From NCBI GenBank assembly GCA_963699485.1, contig CAVOUC010000013.1:1-64000 (forward strand): DNA of 64,000 nucleotides, given 5' to 3'. Source of the DNA: Hyphomicrobium_C sp963699485 (GTDB taxonomy: Bacteria; Pseudomonadota; Alphaproteobacteria; Rhizobiales; Hyphomicrobiaceae). This document shows positions 54,092 to 63,694 of this stretch, in pieces. The translations under genes and the position numbers were made by a program. Under the pieces are notes generated by a model, which was not told where the DNA came from, made no database searches, and saw nothing but the letters and a program-made list of their open reading frames with translations. How positions within the stretch are numbered: position 1 is the first letter of the stretch; every line of letters begins with the position of its first letter.

Positions 54092-54289
54092 ATTGTCGAT
54101 GGCCGCTTCTCCGCCGTCCGGGCGACGGATGTTAGGCCGCAATGTTTACACCTTCGCGGCGCCCCTGACAGCACCCTCGCAGGACCGAAATTATGGTGAA
54201 TGATCGTGAAATCGGCCTAGGGGCCGCAAGGGCGTCACGCAAGTCTCAGGCGGGTCCTGTCACCCAAGTCTCCCGACACAACAAAGACA

Positions 54290-54339
54290 TGGCGATCCCG
54301 GCAGGATTCGAACCTGTGACCCCCTGCTTAGAAGGCAGG
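54290..54339 (-). tRNA. 3' fragment of tRNA-Arg(TCT), probable attachment site
   Basis: On the minus strand the sequence runs from the anticodon stem-loop (CCTGC-CTTCTAA-GCAGG, anticodon TCT) through the T arm (CAGGTTCGAATCCTG) to the acceptor 3' strand CGGGATC, discriminator G and encoded CCA. The expected 5' half (acceptor 5' strand GATCCCG and D arm) is absent upstream, so this is not a working tRNA. A tyrosine integrase gene begins 110 bases away. This is the usual footprint of an element integrated into a tRNA 3' end. Confidence 0.8.
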
Positions 54340-54448
54340 GAGTCTGTAGAATGGCCTGAACTTACATGAGAAGCAGTGAGACCAATATTATACTGATAAC
54401 ACACGTATAATTTAGAACCATCCATCTCAATTTGTCCCAAATCGTCTC

Positions 54449-55822
54449 TTGAAGAACCACTTTTTTGGGCCAAATATAGGCCAAAGGTTCTACGAGCGAG
54501 CATGGATATGGCAAGACAGACTCAGTGACGACCGCCTGCTGGCTGCCAACGCCAAGGCGGTCCAGAAAGCCGTCAAGGCGGGCAGCCGCCCCGGCGGCAG
54601 GATCACCGAGTTTCGCATCGAGGGGGCACGCGGACTCGTTCTGCATGTGCTGCCGAGCGGCACGGCCACATGGTATTTCCATTACGACGCGGAGGTCGGC
54701 AGGCGGCGCGAGCGCCGAAAGCTGAAGATAGGGCGGCTCGATGAGGTCTCCTTGGCGCACGCGCTTGGCGAGGCGGAGCGGCTGCGGCCGCTGATAAGGC
54801 AGGGCGTCGATCCGGTATCGCTAAAGGTCGCTAATCGGGACGCCATGACCTTCGCGGAACTCACTGCCGACCGTCTGGAGAAAGGCGATCCGCTGCGTCC
54901 TGGTACCCAGCGCGACCACGGGCACATGCTCGACAAGGACGTGCTGCCCGTCATCGGTAACATCCCAGCAAAGGCAGTCACGCGCCAGGATGTCATCAGG
55001 GTCCTCGATGTCATCTCAACGCGCGGTGCAAACCGGCGTGCCGATATGGCTCGCGCACTGATTAGCTCCATATTCGGCTATGGCATCGACCGTGGGCTTG
55101 TGTCCGACAATCCCGCTTCCGGCCTTCGCAACCGGCATGACAACCAGCCGCGCGATGTTGTGGCGAGTCCAGACGACATCCGGCGGCTTTGGTCGGCCAT
55201 GGACAACGGCGAGGCGGCCATGTCATCCGCCGTCGCGACCATAGTCAGGCTAGCGCTGCTGACCGGGCTGAGGCGAACGGAGATCGCGGCCGCAAGAAAA
55301 GAGGAACTCAATCTAGGCTCAGAGTCGCCGACGCTGACCATCCCGCGCGGCCGCGCTAAGAACCGCAACGCGCATCGCGTTCCCTTGAGCCCACGGGCAG
55401 CCTCCCTATTTCGCCGGGCCGTCAAAGCCTCAGGCGAGAGCGAGTTCGTCTTCCCCGGCGAGCGCAGTCCCTCGCACATCGCCTCGCGTAGCGTGAGCAA
55501 GGCCATGGAGCGCACCCGAGCGAAAATCGGCATCAACGACATCACCATGCACGACCTGAGGCGCACGGCGGCCACTAACATGAGTCAGTATGGCGTCCCC
55601 AAAGACGTGCGAGAGCGGGTGCTGAACCACGGCGGTAAGCGCAAGAGCAGCGTGACAGAGGGCGTCTATAACCAATACGAATACGACGCCGAGAAGCGCG
55701 CCGCGTTGGAGCTTTGGGCCGATGCGCTCGCTGGGATCATCGGGGACGGGCCGAGCGAGATCAGGGGTTACCATGCGCGGCTTGCGCGCCTCAAAGGCGC
55801 GGACAAGATCAAGGTCGCTTAA
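54449..55822 (+). CDS. Tyrosine-type site-specific integrase, 457 aa
   Basis: Catalyses integration and excision of the element. An N-terminal DUF4102-like part (ARGLVLHVLPSGTATWYFHY) is followed by the SAM-like DNA-binding core (MLDKDVLPVIGNIPAKAVTR) and the catalytic domain with Arg275 (LLTGLRRTEIAAA), HDLRRTAATNMSQYGVP, a His in RVLNHGGK and the Tyr in VYNQYEYDAEKRAAL. The TTG start at 54449 has no Shine-Dalgarno and the first 30 residues are not family-like, so the true start may lie further in. It reads away from the tRNA fragment. Confidence 0.88.
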   Translation: MKNHFFGPNIGQRFYERAWIWQDRLSDDRLLAANAKAVQKAVKAGSRPGGRITEFRIEGARGLVLHVLPSGTATWYFHYDAEVGRRRERRKLKIGRLDEVSLAHALGEAERLRPLIRQGVDPVSLKVANRDAMTFAELTADRLEKGDPLRPGTQRDHGHMLDKDVLPVIGNIPAKAVTRQDVIRVLDVISTRGANRRADMARALISSIFGYGIDRGLVSDNPASGLRNRHDNQPRDVVASPDDIRRLWSAMDNGEAAMSSAVATIVRLALLTGLRRTEIAAARKEELNLGSESPTLTIPRGRAKNRNAHRVPLSPRAASLFRRAVKASGESEFVFPGERSPSHIASRSVSKAMERTRAKIGINDITMHDLRRTAATNMSQYGVPKDVRERVLNHGGKRKSSVTEGVYNQYEYDAEKRAALELWADALAGIIGDGPSEIRGYHARLARLKGADKIKVA

Positions 55823-55939
55823 GCCTCGCCGAGACACATCGTCTCGTCGCGATCCATCGCCAAACATAGGTGTCGTGCGTGTGCTCTCGACCCGTTGCCG
55901 TTGACGACCCGATGTGGAGGCATGAGGACCTTTGTCCGA

Positions 55940-56943
55940 TCATTTGGCATGTAAATTTGAAACTCGGGCACTTCCATAATCAAGGGTAAATCGGTTCATT
56001 GTTGTCAGGCTCCCATCCCGACATGTCCAGAGAAGTTCTGGAGCATAAAACTCAGCCGCTTCATACGTTTGTTTATGCTGGAAAGTGTCTCCGAGACCAA
56101 TTGCGCTCAGTTGTGACAATCCAGCAATCTTCATCGAGCAGGCTATACACTCGAACTTCGTTGGAAGGTGCTCCTGCGTTTCCGTTATCAGATCACCCTC
56201 AATACTTTTTTGCGGGGGCGATGTCGGGTCGCCGATAACCAGAGCGGTAGCTCCGCAAGCCGGACATTGGACGCGATGCCCCACTTGCCTGATCGCCCAG
56301 ACGTTAGCTTGGTCGGTGAGTTTTTTCTGTCCTCTTCTGGCTTCGCGAGCCACACCTTTTTGTATGCCTCCACTGTACCTCTTGCCGCTTTTGCAAACTC
56401 ATCGGCAGCGGCGGACATAAGCTTGTCTGCAACCTTTACCTCACTTTCACCAACAAAATCACTCAATTTCGTATCCAGAAATTTAAGCAGAATCGAGCAC
56501 GCTTTGTAGAACTTCGGTAGCCAGGCCGAATGCTTCTCATCATCGAAAGGCATGTCGCCGCAATGCAGCTCTGCATTCCGTTTGGTCGCATGAAGCGCAC
56601 AGAACTTCTGGTGTTCGTCAGTAAAACCAGGTACTGTTTCTCCAAGCCTGTCAATTACAGTCTTAATGTCTATGGATTTAGGCGAGAACTTTTTCGCCGT
56701 AGGCGTGTAACCGAGCGCGTAATAAATATTATTCCAGTCATTTGGATCGGCCAAAAGTACCGGGCTCACTTTGGCGAGCGCCGCCCGACACAGGAGTTCC
56801 AGGCAAAGACTGGAGAATAGAGCAAACGTCCATTGATCTTTCGGTTGGGCTAGCGTGGCCTCAATATACCGCTGCGCCTTCGCTAGTAAAGCGTCAGAAT
56901 CCCACGTATTTGGAACTTCCAACGGTTGTGCATCTTCGGTCAT
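55940..56943 (-). pseudogene. Unknown protein with a C-terminal zinc ribbon, frame broken at a homopolymer
   Basis: ATG 56943 starts MTEDAQPLEVPNTWDSDALL and continues for about 205 codons to VWLAKPEEDRK. At the run of six T on the plus strand (56321-56326) the frame changes; one extra A on the coding strand gives RKKLTDQANVWAIRQVGHRV and then VQCPACGATALV and FECIACSMKI, two CxxC pairs of a zinc ribbon, to the stop near 55940. The repaired protein has about 334 residues, with a helical N-terminal part containing YIEATLAQPKDQWTFALFSS. I do not recognise the family. ATG 56943 overlaps the stop of the oxygenase gene (ATGA). Confidence 0.6.
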
Positions 56944-57598
56944 ATTAGCGCTCCCAAGTATGCTCTTTCGATTACTCGCGACATACATTCTTCAGGTACG
57001 GGGGTACGTCCGTGTAGCATTCGCCAATTATCAATGACCAGAGTATCACCCGCTCGGCAGAGTGCAATTCGCTTAGCTTCGGTACTTTCAGACACTCCTT
57101 CAATCGAGCGACCCCAAGCACACCGGACTCTGAAGCCGGGCGAATGAACCTCTCATCCCATCGCAAAAGTCCAGAGGAAGCAGGGTCGCGCTTGTAGAGA
57201 CGCAGCAGAGACAGCTTCCCATCAATCGGTCTGCGAGGTCGAACTAGAGCCCGAACTAGCAGCGCCTCACCAGTTTTCTGTACAGCAAGACGACCATCGA
57301 TGACTAACGTCTCTACTTCCTCGAACCCTTTTACGCAGCGGAGCAGAAAGTAGCGAGGGGGCGCATACCAATGAGCTAGATCTGTATGTATTGGAAAAGT
57401 ACCACAGCCGTAGAGGCCACTATAGGTGTTCGGCGGTGCGGCCTCTGTATGTTTCGGCGTCAGAGAATGGATAGCTTCCCTGTCGGAACGCCAAATTGCC
57501 TTTCCCAATAGCGGGAGAACGTCTCTGGTGGAGTGCGACGGCATCAACCGCTCGATCAAAGCGTAGCCATTCCGGCAGACTTCCTCCTTTACATTCAT
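56940..57598 (-). pseudogene. TauD/TfdA-like 2OG-Fe(II) oxygenase, frame-broken
   Basis: The main frame from ATG 57598 holds the iron motif HxD in GTFPIHTDLAHWYAPPRYFL. The distal part with the second His is in another frame: KRIALCRAGDTLVIDNWRML then HGRTPVPEECMSRV, ending at 56940-56942. The shift occurs between about 57070 and 57145, where both frames stay open; a GAGTC site lies there. The repaired protein would be about 219 residues, short for the family, and would use 2-oxoglutarate and O2 on an unknown substrate. Sequence before 57598 is not protein-like. Confidence 0.6.
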
Positions 57599-57924
57599 GA
57601 GATCACGGAAGCTTGAGTGTGGTGAGTGATGAGGATGGAAGCGCGGCGAAAGAGATAGTGTCGTATTTCCGAAGGGCGGCGCGCCATATTCTCCGCCCGC
57701 CCCCCACTTGGACGCCGCAACGTCGTGCCTCTCCTTCCGCACGCGTGGCACCGCGCCGTGCGACGCAACACGTCAGACGACGCTTCGGAACCCAACCGGA
57801 TGATCAGCGGCGCGAGCACGAACGGCGCGCGATGGCGGCACTCTGCGTTGGGGCGGTACATCCACCAACAGCACGTCGATCTACGCAGCTCTCCAAATGT
57901 CGGGACGGGCGGTTGCTCTCGGGA
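57599..57924. other. Short region between the oxygenase and SDR remnants
   Basis: No gene can be supported. The plus-strand frame that leads into the SDR fragment is open here but reads as low-quality Arg/Pro-rich sequence and lacks the Rossmann glycine motif. The minus strand would hold the promoter of the oxygenase operon. Confidence 0.45.
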
Positions 57925-58302
57925 CATCATCGTTTTATTAACGTCGGCGATCTTTCATATATATCTCAAGCTATGTCGGAGCCGAACACCGAAGCCTACA
58001 CGGCCTCGAAGGGCGGCATCGTTGCACTCACTCACGGCATGGCGATAAGCCTTGGCAAGTACGGAATCCGGGTCAATGCCATAAGTCCGGGCTGGATTGA
58101 AACGCGCGACTGGCAATACTCCGCGCGAGCGAAGAAGCCTAAGCACTCGGAACGCGACCGGCTGCAGCACCCGGTGGGCCGCGTAGGCAAACCCGAGGAC
58201 ATCGCCCAGGCGTGCCTCTTTCTCGCCGAGCACGCCGATTTCATGACTGGCCAAAACATCATTATCGATGGCGGTATGACGGTGAAAATGATCTATGAGT
58301 AA
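57925..58302 (+). pseudogene. C-terminal half of a short-chain dehydrogenase/reductase
   Basis: Reads FINVGDLSYISQAMSEPNTE, AYTASKGGIVALTHGMAISL, KYGIRVNAISPGWIETRDWQ and VGRVGKPEDIAQACLFLAEH, with the YxxxK active site (YTASK) and the NxxxPG and GG ends of the SDR fold. The N-terminal nucleotide-binding half is missing, so it is a truncated relic joined to unrelated sequence at about 57925. The stop is TAA after VKMIYE. Confidence 0.8.
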
Positions 58303-58339
58303 TAGAAATGGGGCGAAGCGCCACGGGTTGTCGCCTGCG

Positions 58340-58372
58340 GTCGAGCGCCATCCCGCGAAAAGGGCCACGGCC
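58340..58372 (+). repeat. Short relic of the 61.3/63.7-kb direct repeat
   Basis: GTCGAGCGCCATCCCGCGAA followed by AAGGGCCACGG matches GTCGAGCGCCATCCCACCAA followed by AAGACCACAGG at 63809-63839 and the related segment near 61438. It lies just downstream of the SDR fragment, as the longer copies lie downstream of the sulfatase and peroxidase genes. Confidence 0.5.
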
Positions 58373-58440
58373 AGCCTTGTCAACCGTGCTTGGGCGCGCC
58401 ATCATGGATTGACCGGAGGGGATGACCATGGGAGGCAGCC

Positions 58441-58641
58441 ATGAAGTCAATCGCCCACGGCGACCCTCATCCAAGATGGCGCGACAATGCTGCGGGTGGC
58501 CTTGCCTTCCTCGCGGCGCTCGCGCTCGTTGTGTTCCTGGCGTACCAGCTCGTAGACCTGTCGGCTCGTATGATCGGCCACGCCGCGAGCCAGACCGCCG
58601 TAGTGCACGACGCCACTCGGTTTGCTCCCCTGTCTGACTAG
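58441..58641 (+). CDS. Small membrane protein, 66 aa
   Basis: One hydrophobic helix at about residues 17-40 (AAGGLAFLAALALVVFLAYQ) follows a polar N-terminus, and a 25-residue polar tail follows. GGGAGGCAGCC before ATG 58441 is a strong Shine-Dalgarno. No known family. It precedes another small gene by 47 bases on the same strand. Confidence 0.6.
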   Translation: MKSIAHGDPHPRWRDNAAGGLAFLAALALVVFLAYQLVDLSARMIGHAASQTAVVHDATRFAPLSD

Positions 58642-58688
58642 ACACACGCGGGGCGTCTAGGCGTTCCGGGTGACCAAGGAGATAAGCC

Positions 58689-58949
58689 ATGCCTAATGCG
58701 CCTCCACACGAAGAGTCTAACGTGCTCGCCAGGCTGACGGTTCTTGAGCTCATCGTCGGGATGATGATTCGCGATGGCATGCTCAAGTCCGGCAAAGGTC
58801 CGCAAGACATTCTCGGCTTTGGCGAGACCGTGAAGAAGTTCCTGGAAGGCCGAACGCCGGTCGGAGCAACCGACCGCCAGCTTCATCAAGCCGCCGACAA
58901 GTTCTTTTCGGCGGTCGCGTCGGATATCGGAAGTCAGGACAGCCAGTAG
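58689..58949 (+). CDS. Hypothetical protein, 86 aa
   Basis: A soluble, probably helical protein: NVLARLTVLELIVGMMIRDG, FGETVKKFLEGRTPVG, LHQAADKFFSAVASDI. CAAGGAGATAAGCC before ATG 58689 is a good ribosome-binding site. It may be co-transcribed with the small membrane protein gene upstream. No function can be assigned. Confidence 0.65.
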   Translation: MPNAPPHEESNVLARLTVLELIVGMMIRDGMLKSGKGPQDILGFGETVKKFLEGRTPVGATDRQLHQAADKFFSAVASDIGSQDSQ

Positions 58950-59126
58950 GCTCGTCGGCGGAAGGCCGCGCAAGTGCGTGTGCTACGGCTACCAGACCGT
59001 CGCTAGGTGCAATGTCAGCCATGCGGACCGTTGGAAACTCGATCTAGCCTCCAGAGAGACGTGCAGCGCTCCACCATCACGAGTTGCAATGACGCATACG
59101 CTAAGCTTGCCACCTTTTAGCGCTCT

Positions 59127-59292
59127 TCAATCTCGCTCTTGCCTCGGCCGCCGTCGCACCGCCTGCTCGAAGGCCTGGAGCGTAGAGCGAAGCTCGCGAG
59201 GCTCGGCCTCGGAGGCCGTGATCACCTCGTCGGCATCGTCGGCTAGCGCTTTCAAGCGAGCTCAACGAACCTTCGGACTTAACACTCTCCAC
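59127..59292 (-). pseudogene. Possible small gene, 54 aa if repaired
   Basis: AAGGAGG followed five bases later by GTG 59292 begins ESVKSEGSLSSL. The plausible continuation, KALADDADEVITASEAEPRE then LRSTLQAFEQAVRRRPRQER, is in a different frame starting at a TTG, and one extra C at about 59253 would join them. Strong Shine-Dalgarno, acidic-then-basic helical composition and a terminator-like hairpin upstream support a real small gene, but it resembles no family I know. Confidence 0.35.
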
Positions 59293-59316
59293 GAAGTCCT
59301 CCTTAAAGAACGAAAA

Positions 59317-59340
59317 AGAGGGCTCAAACCCGAGCCCTCT
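59317..59340 (-). terminator. Hairpin terminator for minus-strand transcription
   Basis: AGAGGGCTC (59317-59325) pairs with GAGCCCTCT (59332-59340). AAAAAG on the left gives a U tract on the minus strand. No minus-strand gene is evident directly upstream, so its use is unclear; it could act as an attenuator ahead of the small gene at 59292. Confidence 0.6.
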
Positions 59341-59569
59341 CCTCTGTCAGCTCCCCCCGATGACGAAACCTGAAACTTCAATTGCGGCAGCGAAGGGGCG
59401 ATCTGTATACGCTGCAATTAAGCTGCCTAATCGCTTCTGGAAAAACACTTCCTATGTCGTTGGGCTGATCTTCCTTGAGCAGGGTCAAGGTGAGGCGGCC
59501 CCGTTCATCTGACCATGCCGCCGCGCGGACGGCACCAATTGCCAGTCCACCTGTCGAAGGAGGCTCTGT

Positions 59570-61226
59570 ATGAAAATTCGATCCGACGGTCTGCTGCGCA
59601 CCATTCTCGTCTTAGCGTTGGCGACGCTCTGCGGGGTTGCGCATGCGCAGACAAGCAAGCCCAATATTCTGTTCATCGTGTCCGACGACACGGGTTATGG
59701 CGATCTCGGTCCCTATGGCGGCGGCGAAGGGCGAGGTATGCCCACACCGAATATCGACCGGATGGCTAGCGAAGGCATGACCTTCTTTTCCTTCTATGCC
59801 CAGCCGAGCTGCACGCCCGGCCGCGCCGCGATGCAGACGGGTCGCATCCCGAACCGTAGCGGCATGACCACGGTTGCGTTCCAGGGCCAGGGCGGAGGGC
59901 TGCCAGCAGCGGAATGGACGCTTGCGTCAGTGCTGAAGCAGGGCGGCTATCAGACCTACTTCACCGGCAAATGGCATCTCGGCGAGGCCGACTACGCGCT
60001 GCCTAACGCTCAGGGCTATGACGTGATGAAGTACGCTGGCCTCTATCACCTCAATGCCTACACCTATGCCGACCCGACCTGGTTCCCGGATATGGCCCCG
60101 GAATTGCGGGCCATGTTCGAGAAAGTGACCAAAGGCGCGCTTTCCGGCAAGGCAGGCGAGCCGCCGAAGGAAGATTTCAAGATCAACGGCCAGTACGTCG
60201 ACACACCTGTCATCGACGGCAAGGAAGGTGTCGTCGGCATTCCCTTCTTTGACGGTTACGTCGAGAAAGCGGCGCTAGAGTTCCTTGATCAAGCGTCCAA
60301 GTCGGACAAGCCCTTCTTCATCAATGTCAACTTCATGAAGGTGCACCAGCCGAACATGCCTGCCCCTGAGTTCCAGCTCAAGTCGATGTCCAAGTCGAAG
60401 TACGCCAACTCGGTGGTGGAACTCGACACGCGGATCGGGCGGATCATGGACAAGCTCCGCGCGCTCGGCCTCGACAAGAACACCCTCGTTTTCTACACGA
60501 CAGACAATGGTGCTTGGCAGGACGTCTACCCGGACGCCGGATACACGCCGTTCCGTGGCACCAAGGGCACCGTGCGCGAGGGTGGCAATCGGGTTCCCGC
60601 CATCTGCGTATGGCCGGGCAAGACCAAGCCTGGTTCGAAGAACCACGACATCCTTGGTGGTCTAGACCTCATGGCGACCTTTGCTGCCGTCGGCGGCGTA
60701 AAGCTGCCGGAAAAAGATCGTGAGGGCCAGCCTATCATCTTCGACAGCTACGACATGTCGCCGGTCCTCCTCGGCACCGGTAAATCGGCGCGCAACTCCT
60801 GGTTCTATTTTACCGAGAACGAACTCTCACCCGGCGCTGCGCGCGTCGGCAACTACAAGGCCCTGTTCAACCTTAGGGGCGACAACGGGCAACCGACGGG
60901 CGGCCTCGCGGTCGACAGCAATCTCGGATGGAAGGGCGAGGATAAATATGTCGCCACGGTTCCCCAGGTGTTCGATCTCTGGGCCGACCCACAGGAGCGC
61001 TACGATATCTTCATGAATAACTTTACCGAGAGAACCTGGATCATGGTGACCATCAACGAATCGGTCAAGGAACTGATGAAGACCTACGTGCTGTACCCGC
61101 CACGCAAGCTGCAGAGCGAGACGTACTCGGGTCCGATCACGCTTTCGAATTATGAGAAGTTCCAGTGGGTGCGGGAACTCGCTGGCGAAGGAGGGCGTCA
61201 GTATTCCGATGCCGACGGGAAATTAG
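59570..61226 (+). CDS. Exported arylsulfatase-type sulfatase, 3' end shifted by one extra base
   Basis: A signal peptide (residues about 8-26, LLRTILVLALATLCGVAHA) is followed by a sulfatase domain: FIVSDDTGYGDLGPYGG with the metal Asp pair, the formylglycine motif CTPGR in AQPSCTPGRAAMQTG, GKWHLGE and TTDNGAW. It hydrolyses sulfate esters in the periplasm after Cys-to-formylglycine maturation. In the present frame the protein runs on to 61312 (580 aa), but removing one base in GAACTC at 61175-61180 gives SLAKEGVSIPMPTGN and a stop at 61224-61226, the usual family ending. GAAGGAGG precedes ATG 59570. Confidence 0.88.
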
Positions 61227-62071
61227 AAGCACGCGAGTGGCGGCCCTGGAGGCAATCCTCGGGGCCGCTTATCTATCCGCTACTCCTCAGCCCGCTCTCG
61301 CTGATGACATAGCCCATTTCCGGAAATGGCCCGTCTTTGCCGTTCGTCGCGACGCACGAAGTCGTCCGCTGTTGAAGGAAGACCGGCCGTGGTTTGAAGC
61401 CAGATGCAACGTTACGCCATCGACGGGTTACTCGCCGTCGAGCGCCATTCCGCGAAATAGCCCACAGGAACCGCATTTTGAGCTTCGATAGGGCGGGGCC
61501 TTCTTTCCCTACCGCCATATCCGAGGCAGGCGCAAATCGGCAGTTCTGTGGGAGAATTTCTGCGGCAATCGCCCGTCTAGGAGAGAGCGAGGCCCTGCGC
61601 GGCACGGAAGCTCGGCTTGCCCAACCCGCAAAGCCAGCCATGAGGGGCACGGGCGGTCTACCAACTGCGCGAGATGTAACGACAGGTGCCGAGGTCGGCG
61701 TCTGTCCCTCAGCGTCGCGGTGACGGATCTCAGGATCGACGTCCGCTGATCGGGGTTGCTTGCGGCGAGGGATGCCGGCGAGGTGCGGACGCTGAGAGCC
61801 GCGAATTCTTAGCACATGCCCTTTGACGGTGAGACGGGCGGAGACTCCCTTGAGGTCGATATGCCGCGCTGCCGCGTTACGCGTGCGGGCGAGGAGTTCG
61901 AGTAGTGGCTTGCCTCGTGCGGCACTCGACGGGTGGGGCTTCTGCCTCTGGCCGTTCTCGTCAATTTGCTCGCCGCACGAGATTGGTCGCGGTTGGGGGA
62001 TAAGCAATTTAAGGTGTAGTTTTCGGTCTAAGGCGAGAGGGCCGAGCCCAACAGTGATAGACGATAGCGCG
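61227..62071. other. 845-bp region with a direct repeat, no supported gene
   Basis: It contains copy 1 of the repeat at 61345-61593. The 244-codon minus-strand frame across it is open but lacks family resemblance and a Shine-Dalgarno, and is not kept open in the second repeat copy. The right end should hold the promoter of the peroxidase gene. Confidence 0.5.
61345..61593 (+). repeat. Diverged direct repeat R2, copy 1, downstream of the sulfatase gene
   Basis: About 250 bases from the CGTCGCGACGCACGAAGTCG segment to GGAGAGAGCGAGG match 63695-63953 at an estimated three quarters of positions. Blocks kept exactly include GAAGGAAGACCGGCCGTGG, GGGTTACTCGCCGTCGAGCG and TTTTGAGCTTCG. No transposase frame is seen in it. 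Confidence 0.75.
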
Positions 62072-63408
62072 ATGTCTACCAGTCAACGGCCAGCGGCACG
62101 TGTGATCGCCGTGACCGCGGCTCTTTCTGCGTGCGCTTGCATGGCGCTGGCTGCGCCGGTTGGAAGTGAAGAGACCGGCTTTGACGTACCACCCACACTG
62201 GCAGCCGGCCAGCCGCCGCCGCTGCCGAAACCAGGACCGTTGGCTCAGCCACGCTCGCAAAATCAAGTCGGCTTACCGGCGGCGCTTTCAAAAACCGTCA
62301 TCCCGCCGGCAAGCCCGCTCACGCCCGCGGCGGTCGCGCTGGGCGAGAAGCTGTTCTTCGACAGTCGGCTCTCAGGGGACGGCACAGTCGCCTGCGCCAC
62401 GTGCCACGATCCGGCACGCGCTTTCACGGACGGCAGACCCACCTCGGTCGGCATCCAGGGTCGTGTCGGTCAACGCAACGCGCCAACCGTCTTGAACGCG
62501 CTCTATAACAAGACGCAGTTCTGGGACGGCAAAGTCGATATGCTCGAGCAACAGGCGGCCCTGCCGATCACGAACCCCTTCGAGATGGGCTCCGCCGGTA
62601 TCGGCGATGCCGTCGCCAAAATTGCCGGTGATAAGGACTACCAAGATCAATTCATGCAGGCGTTCGGCCGTGACGTAAACGAGCAGGACATGCTGGGTGC
62701 CATTGCCACTTACGAGCGCACGCTCGTTTCGTTCGAACTCTCCATTCGATCATTTCATCGCCGGAGACAACAACGCCATCGGCAACTCGGCCAAGAGTGG
62801 CTGGGAACTGTTCAACACCAAGGCCCGTTGCAACTTGTGCCACGCTTTGACGGATAAACAGCGCGATGTCACCGTCTTGACTGATAATGATTTTCATAAC
62901 ATCGGCATCGGAATCCTCCGGCATCATGTCGCCCCCTTGGCGCGGCAGGCAGAGAGCGAACTGGCGGAGGGAAGCCTGCCTGAGATCGACGCTAAGGCGA
63001 TCGAGAGCGAGATATCAGTCCTCGGGCGCTTCCTGATTACCAAAAAGCAGAGTGATATCGCGTCATTCAAGAACTCCTGACATCCGAAATATCCTGGTAA
63101 CCCGGCCTTACTTCCACGATGGGTCGATGCAAACGCTGTGGGATATCTTGGATCACTACAATAAGGGCGACGGGATATCTGACCCATGGCTCGACGAGGA
63201 CATCCAGCCGCTGGCGCTGAGCGAGCCGGAGATCGATGACCTCGTCGCGTTTTTAGCCGCGCTCACGAGTCCGCAATACAAGGAACTCGGCGACAAGGAG
63301 TACGCTCGGCAACTGGCTCAATCCAAAGAGAGTCGCCCGCAACGCGATACGGCGCGGGCCTTCGGCCCGAAGCCGTCGCAGCCAAAGCCACCGCCGTATG
63401 GCCGATAA
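62072..63408 (+). pseudogene. Di-haem cytochrome c peroxidase (MauG-like family), broken by two +1 frameshifts
   Basis: After a signal peptide (VIAVTAALSACACMALAAP) and Pro-rich linker come the first haem site CATCH and GQRNAPTVLNALYNKTQFWD, with TNPFEMG and TYERTLVSF. The second frame holds PFDHFIAGDNNAIG and the second haem site CNLCH; the third holds PDIRNILVTRPYFHDGSMQT and DDLVAFLAALTSPQ. Removing one A at each of two GAACTC hexamers (near 62735 and 63073) gives FDSPFDHF and FKTPDIRNI, the family text. The repaired product of about 444 residues is periplasmic and uses peroxide or oxidises a substrate. Start ATG 62072. Confidence 0.82.
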
Positions 63409-63623
63409 ATCAACACTTGAGCGGCATCCGCGCAATCACACACAACAGATGCAGCAACGCCTTCAGGAGATGATCGAGCATCTGCGGCAGGACATCACGA
63501 AAGTTGATGAACCTCAACTTAAAGGCCAGGTTCGAGACTGCCGCAGAAGTGCTCGGCGGCCTAAAGAAGGCCTTCAGCGACTACGAGCAGAAGAACGAGC
63601 CAGCTTGGAGGGCAAGGGGCTGA
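63398..63623 (+). pseudogene. Small helical protein coupled to the peroxidase, +1 frameshift
   Basis: ATG 63398 overlaps the peroxidase stop by 11 bases and reads MADKSTLERHPRNHTQQMQQ, RLQEMIEHLRQDITKVDEPQ, LK. Removing one G near 63523 (AAAGGCCAGG) gives ARFETAAEVLGGLKKAFSDY then EQKNEPAWRARG and a stop at 63621-63623, about 74 residues. The repaired text is a coherent helical protein; in the unrepaired frame it turns Arg-rich and ragged. It may assist the peroxidase, judged only from the overlap. Confidence 0.6.
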
Positions 63624-63694
63624 GATGCCCACCCGAGCTATCGACCTCGTTTTTTGCTGCAGCGCATGAGTCCGGATGTGGCCCTGACCGCCCA

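Larger units (their letters stand above)
58950..59569. other. 620-bp region upstream of the sulfatase gene
   Basis: Apart from a possible broken small minus-strand gene (59127-59292) and a hairpin (59317-59340), nothing can be supported. The right part should hold the sulfatase promoter. Confidence 0.4.

Noticed and set aside
54290..54370. Complete tRNA gene
   Set aside because: Only the anticodon arm, T arm and acceptor 3' strand are present; the bases where the D arm and 5' acceptor strand should be cannot pair.
61273..62007. Minus-strand frame of 244 codons between the sulfatase and peroxidase genes
   Set aside because: It covers repeat R2 and is not kept open in the second copy; no start signal and no family resemblance.
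61823..62071. N-terminal extension of the peroxidase gene
   Set aside because: Sequence before 62072 is not protein-like, and the signal peptide begins right after ATG 62072.
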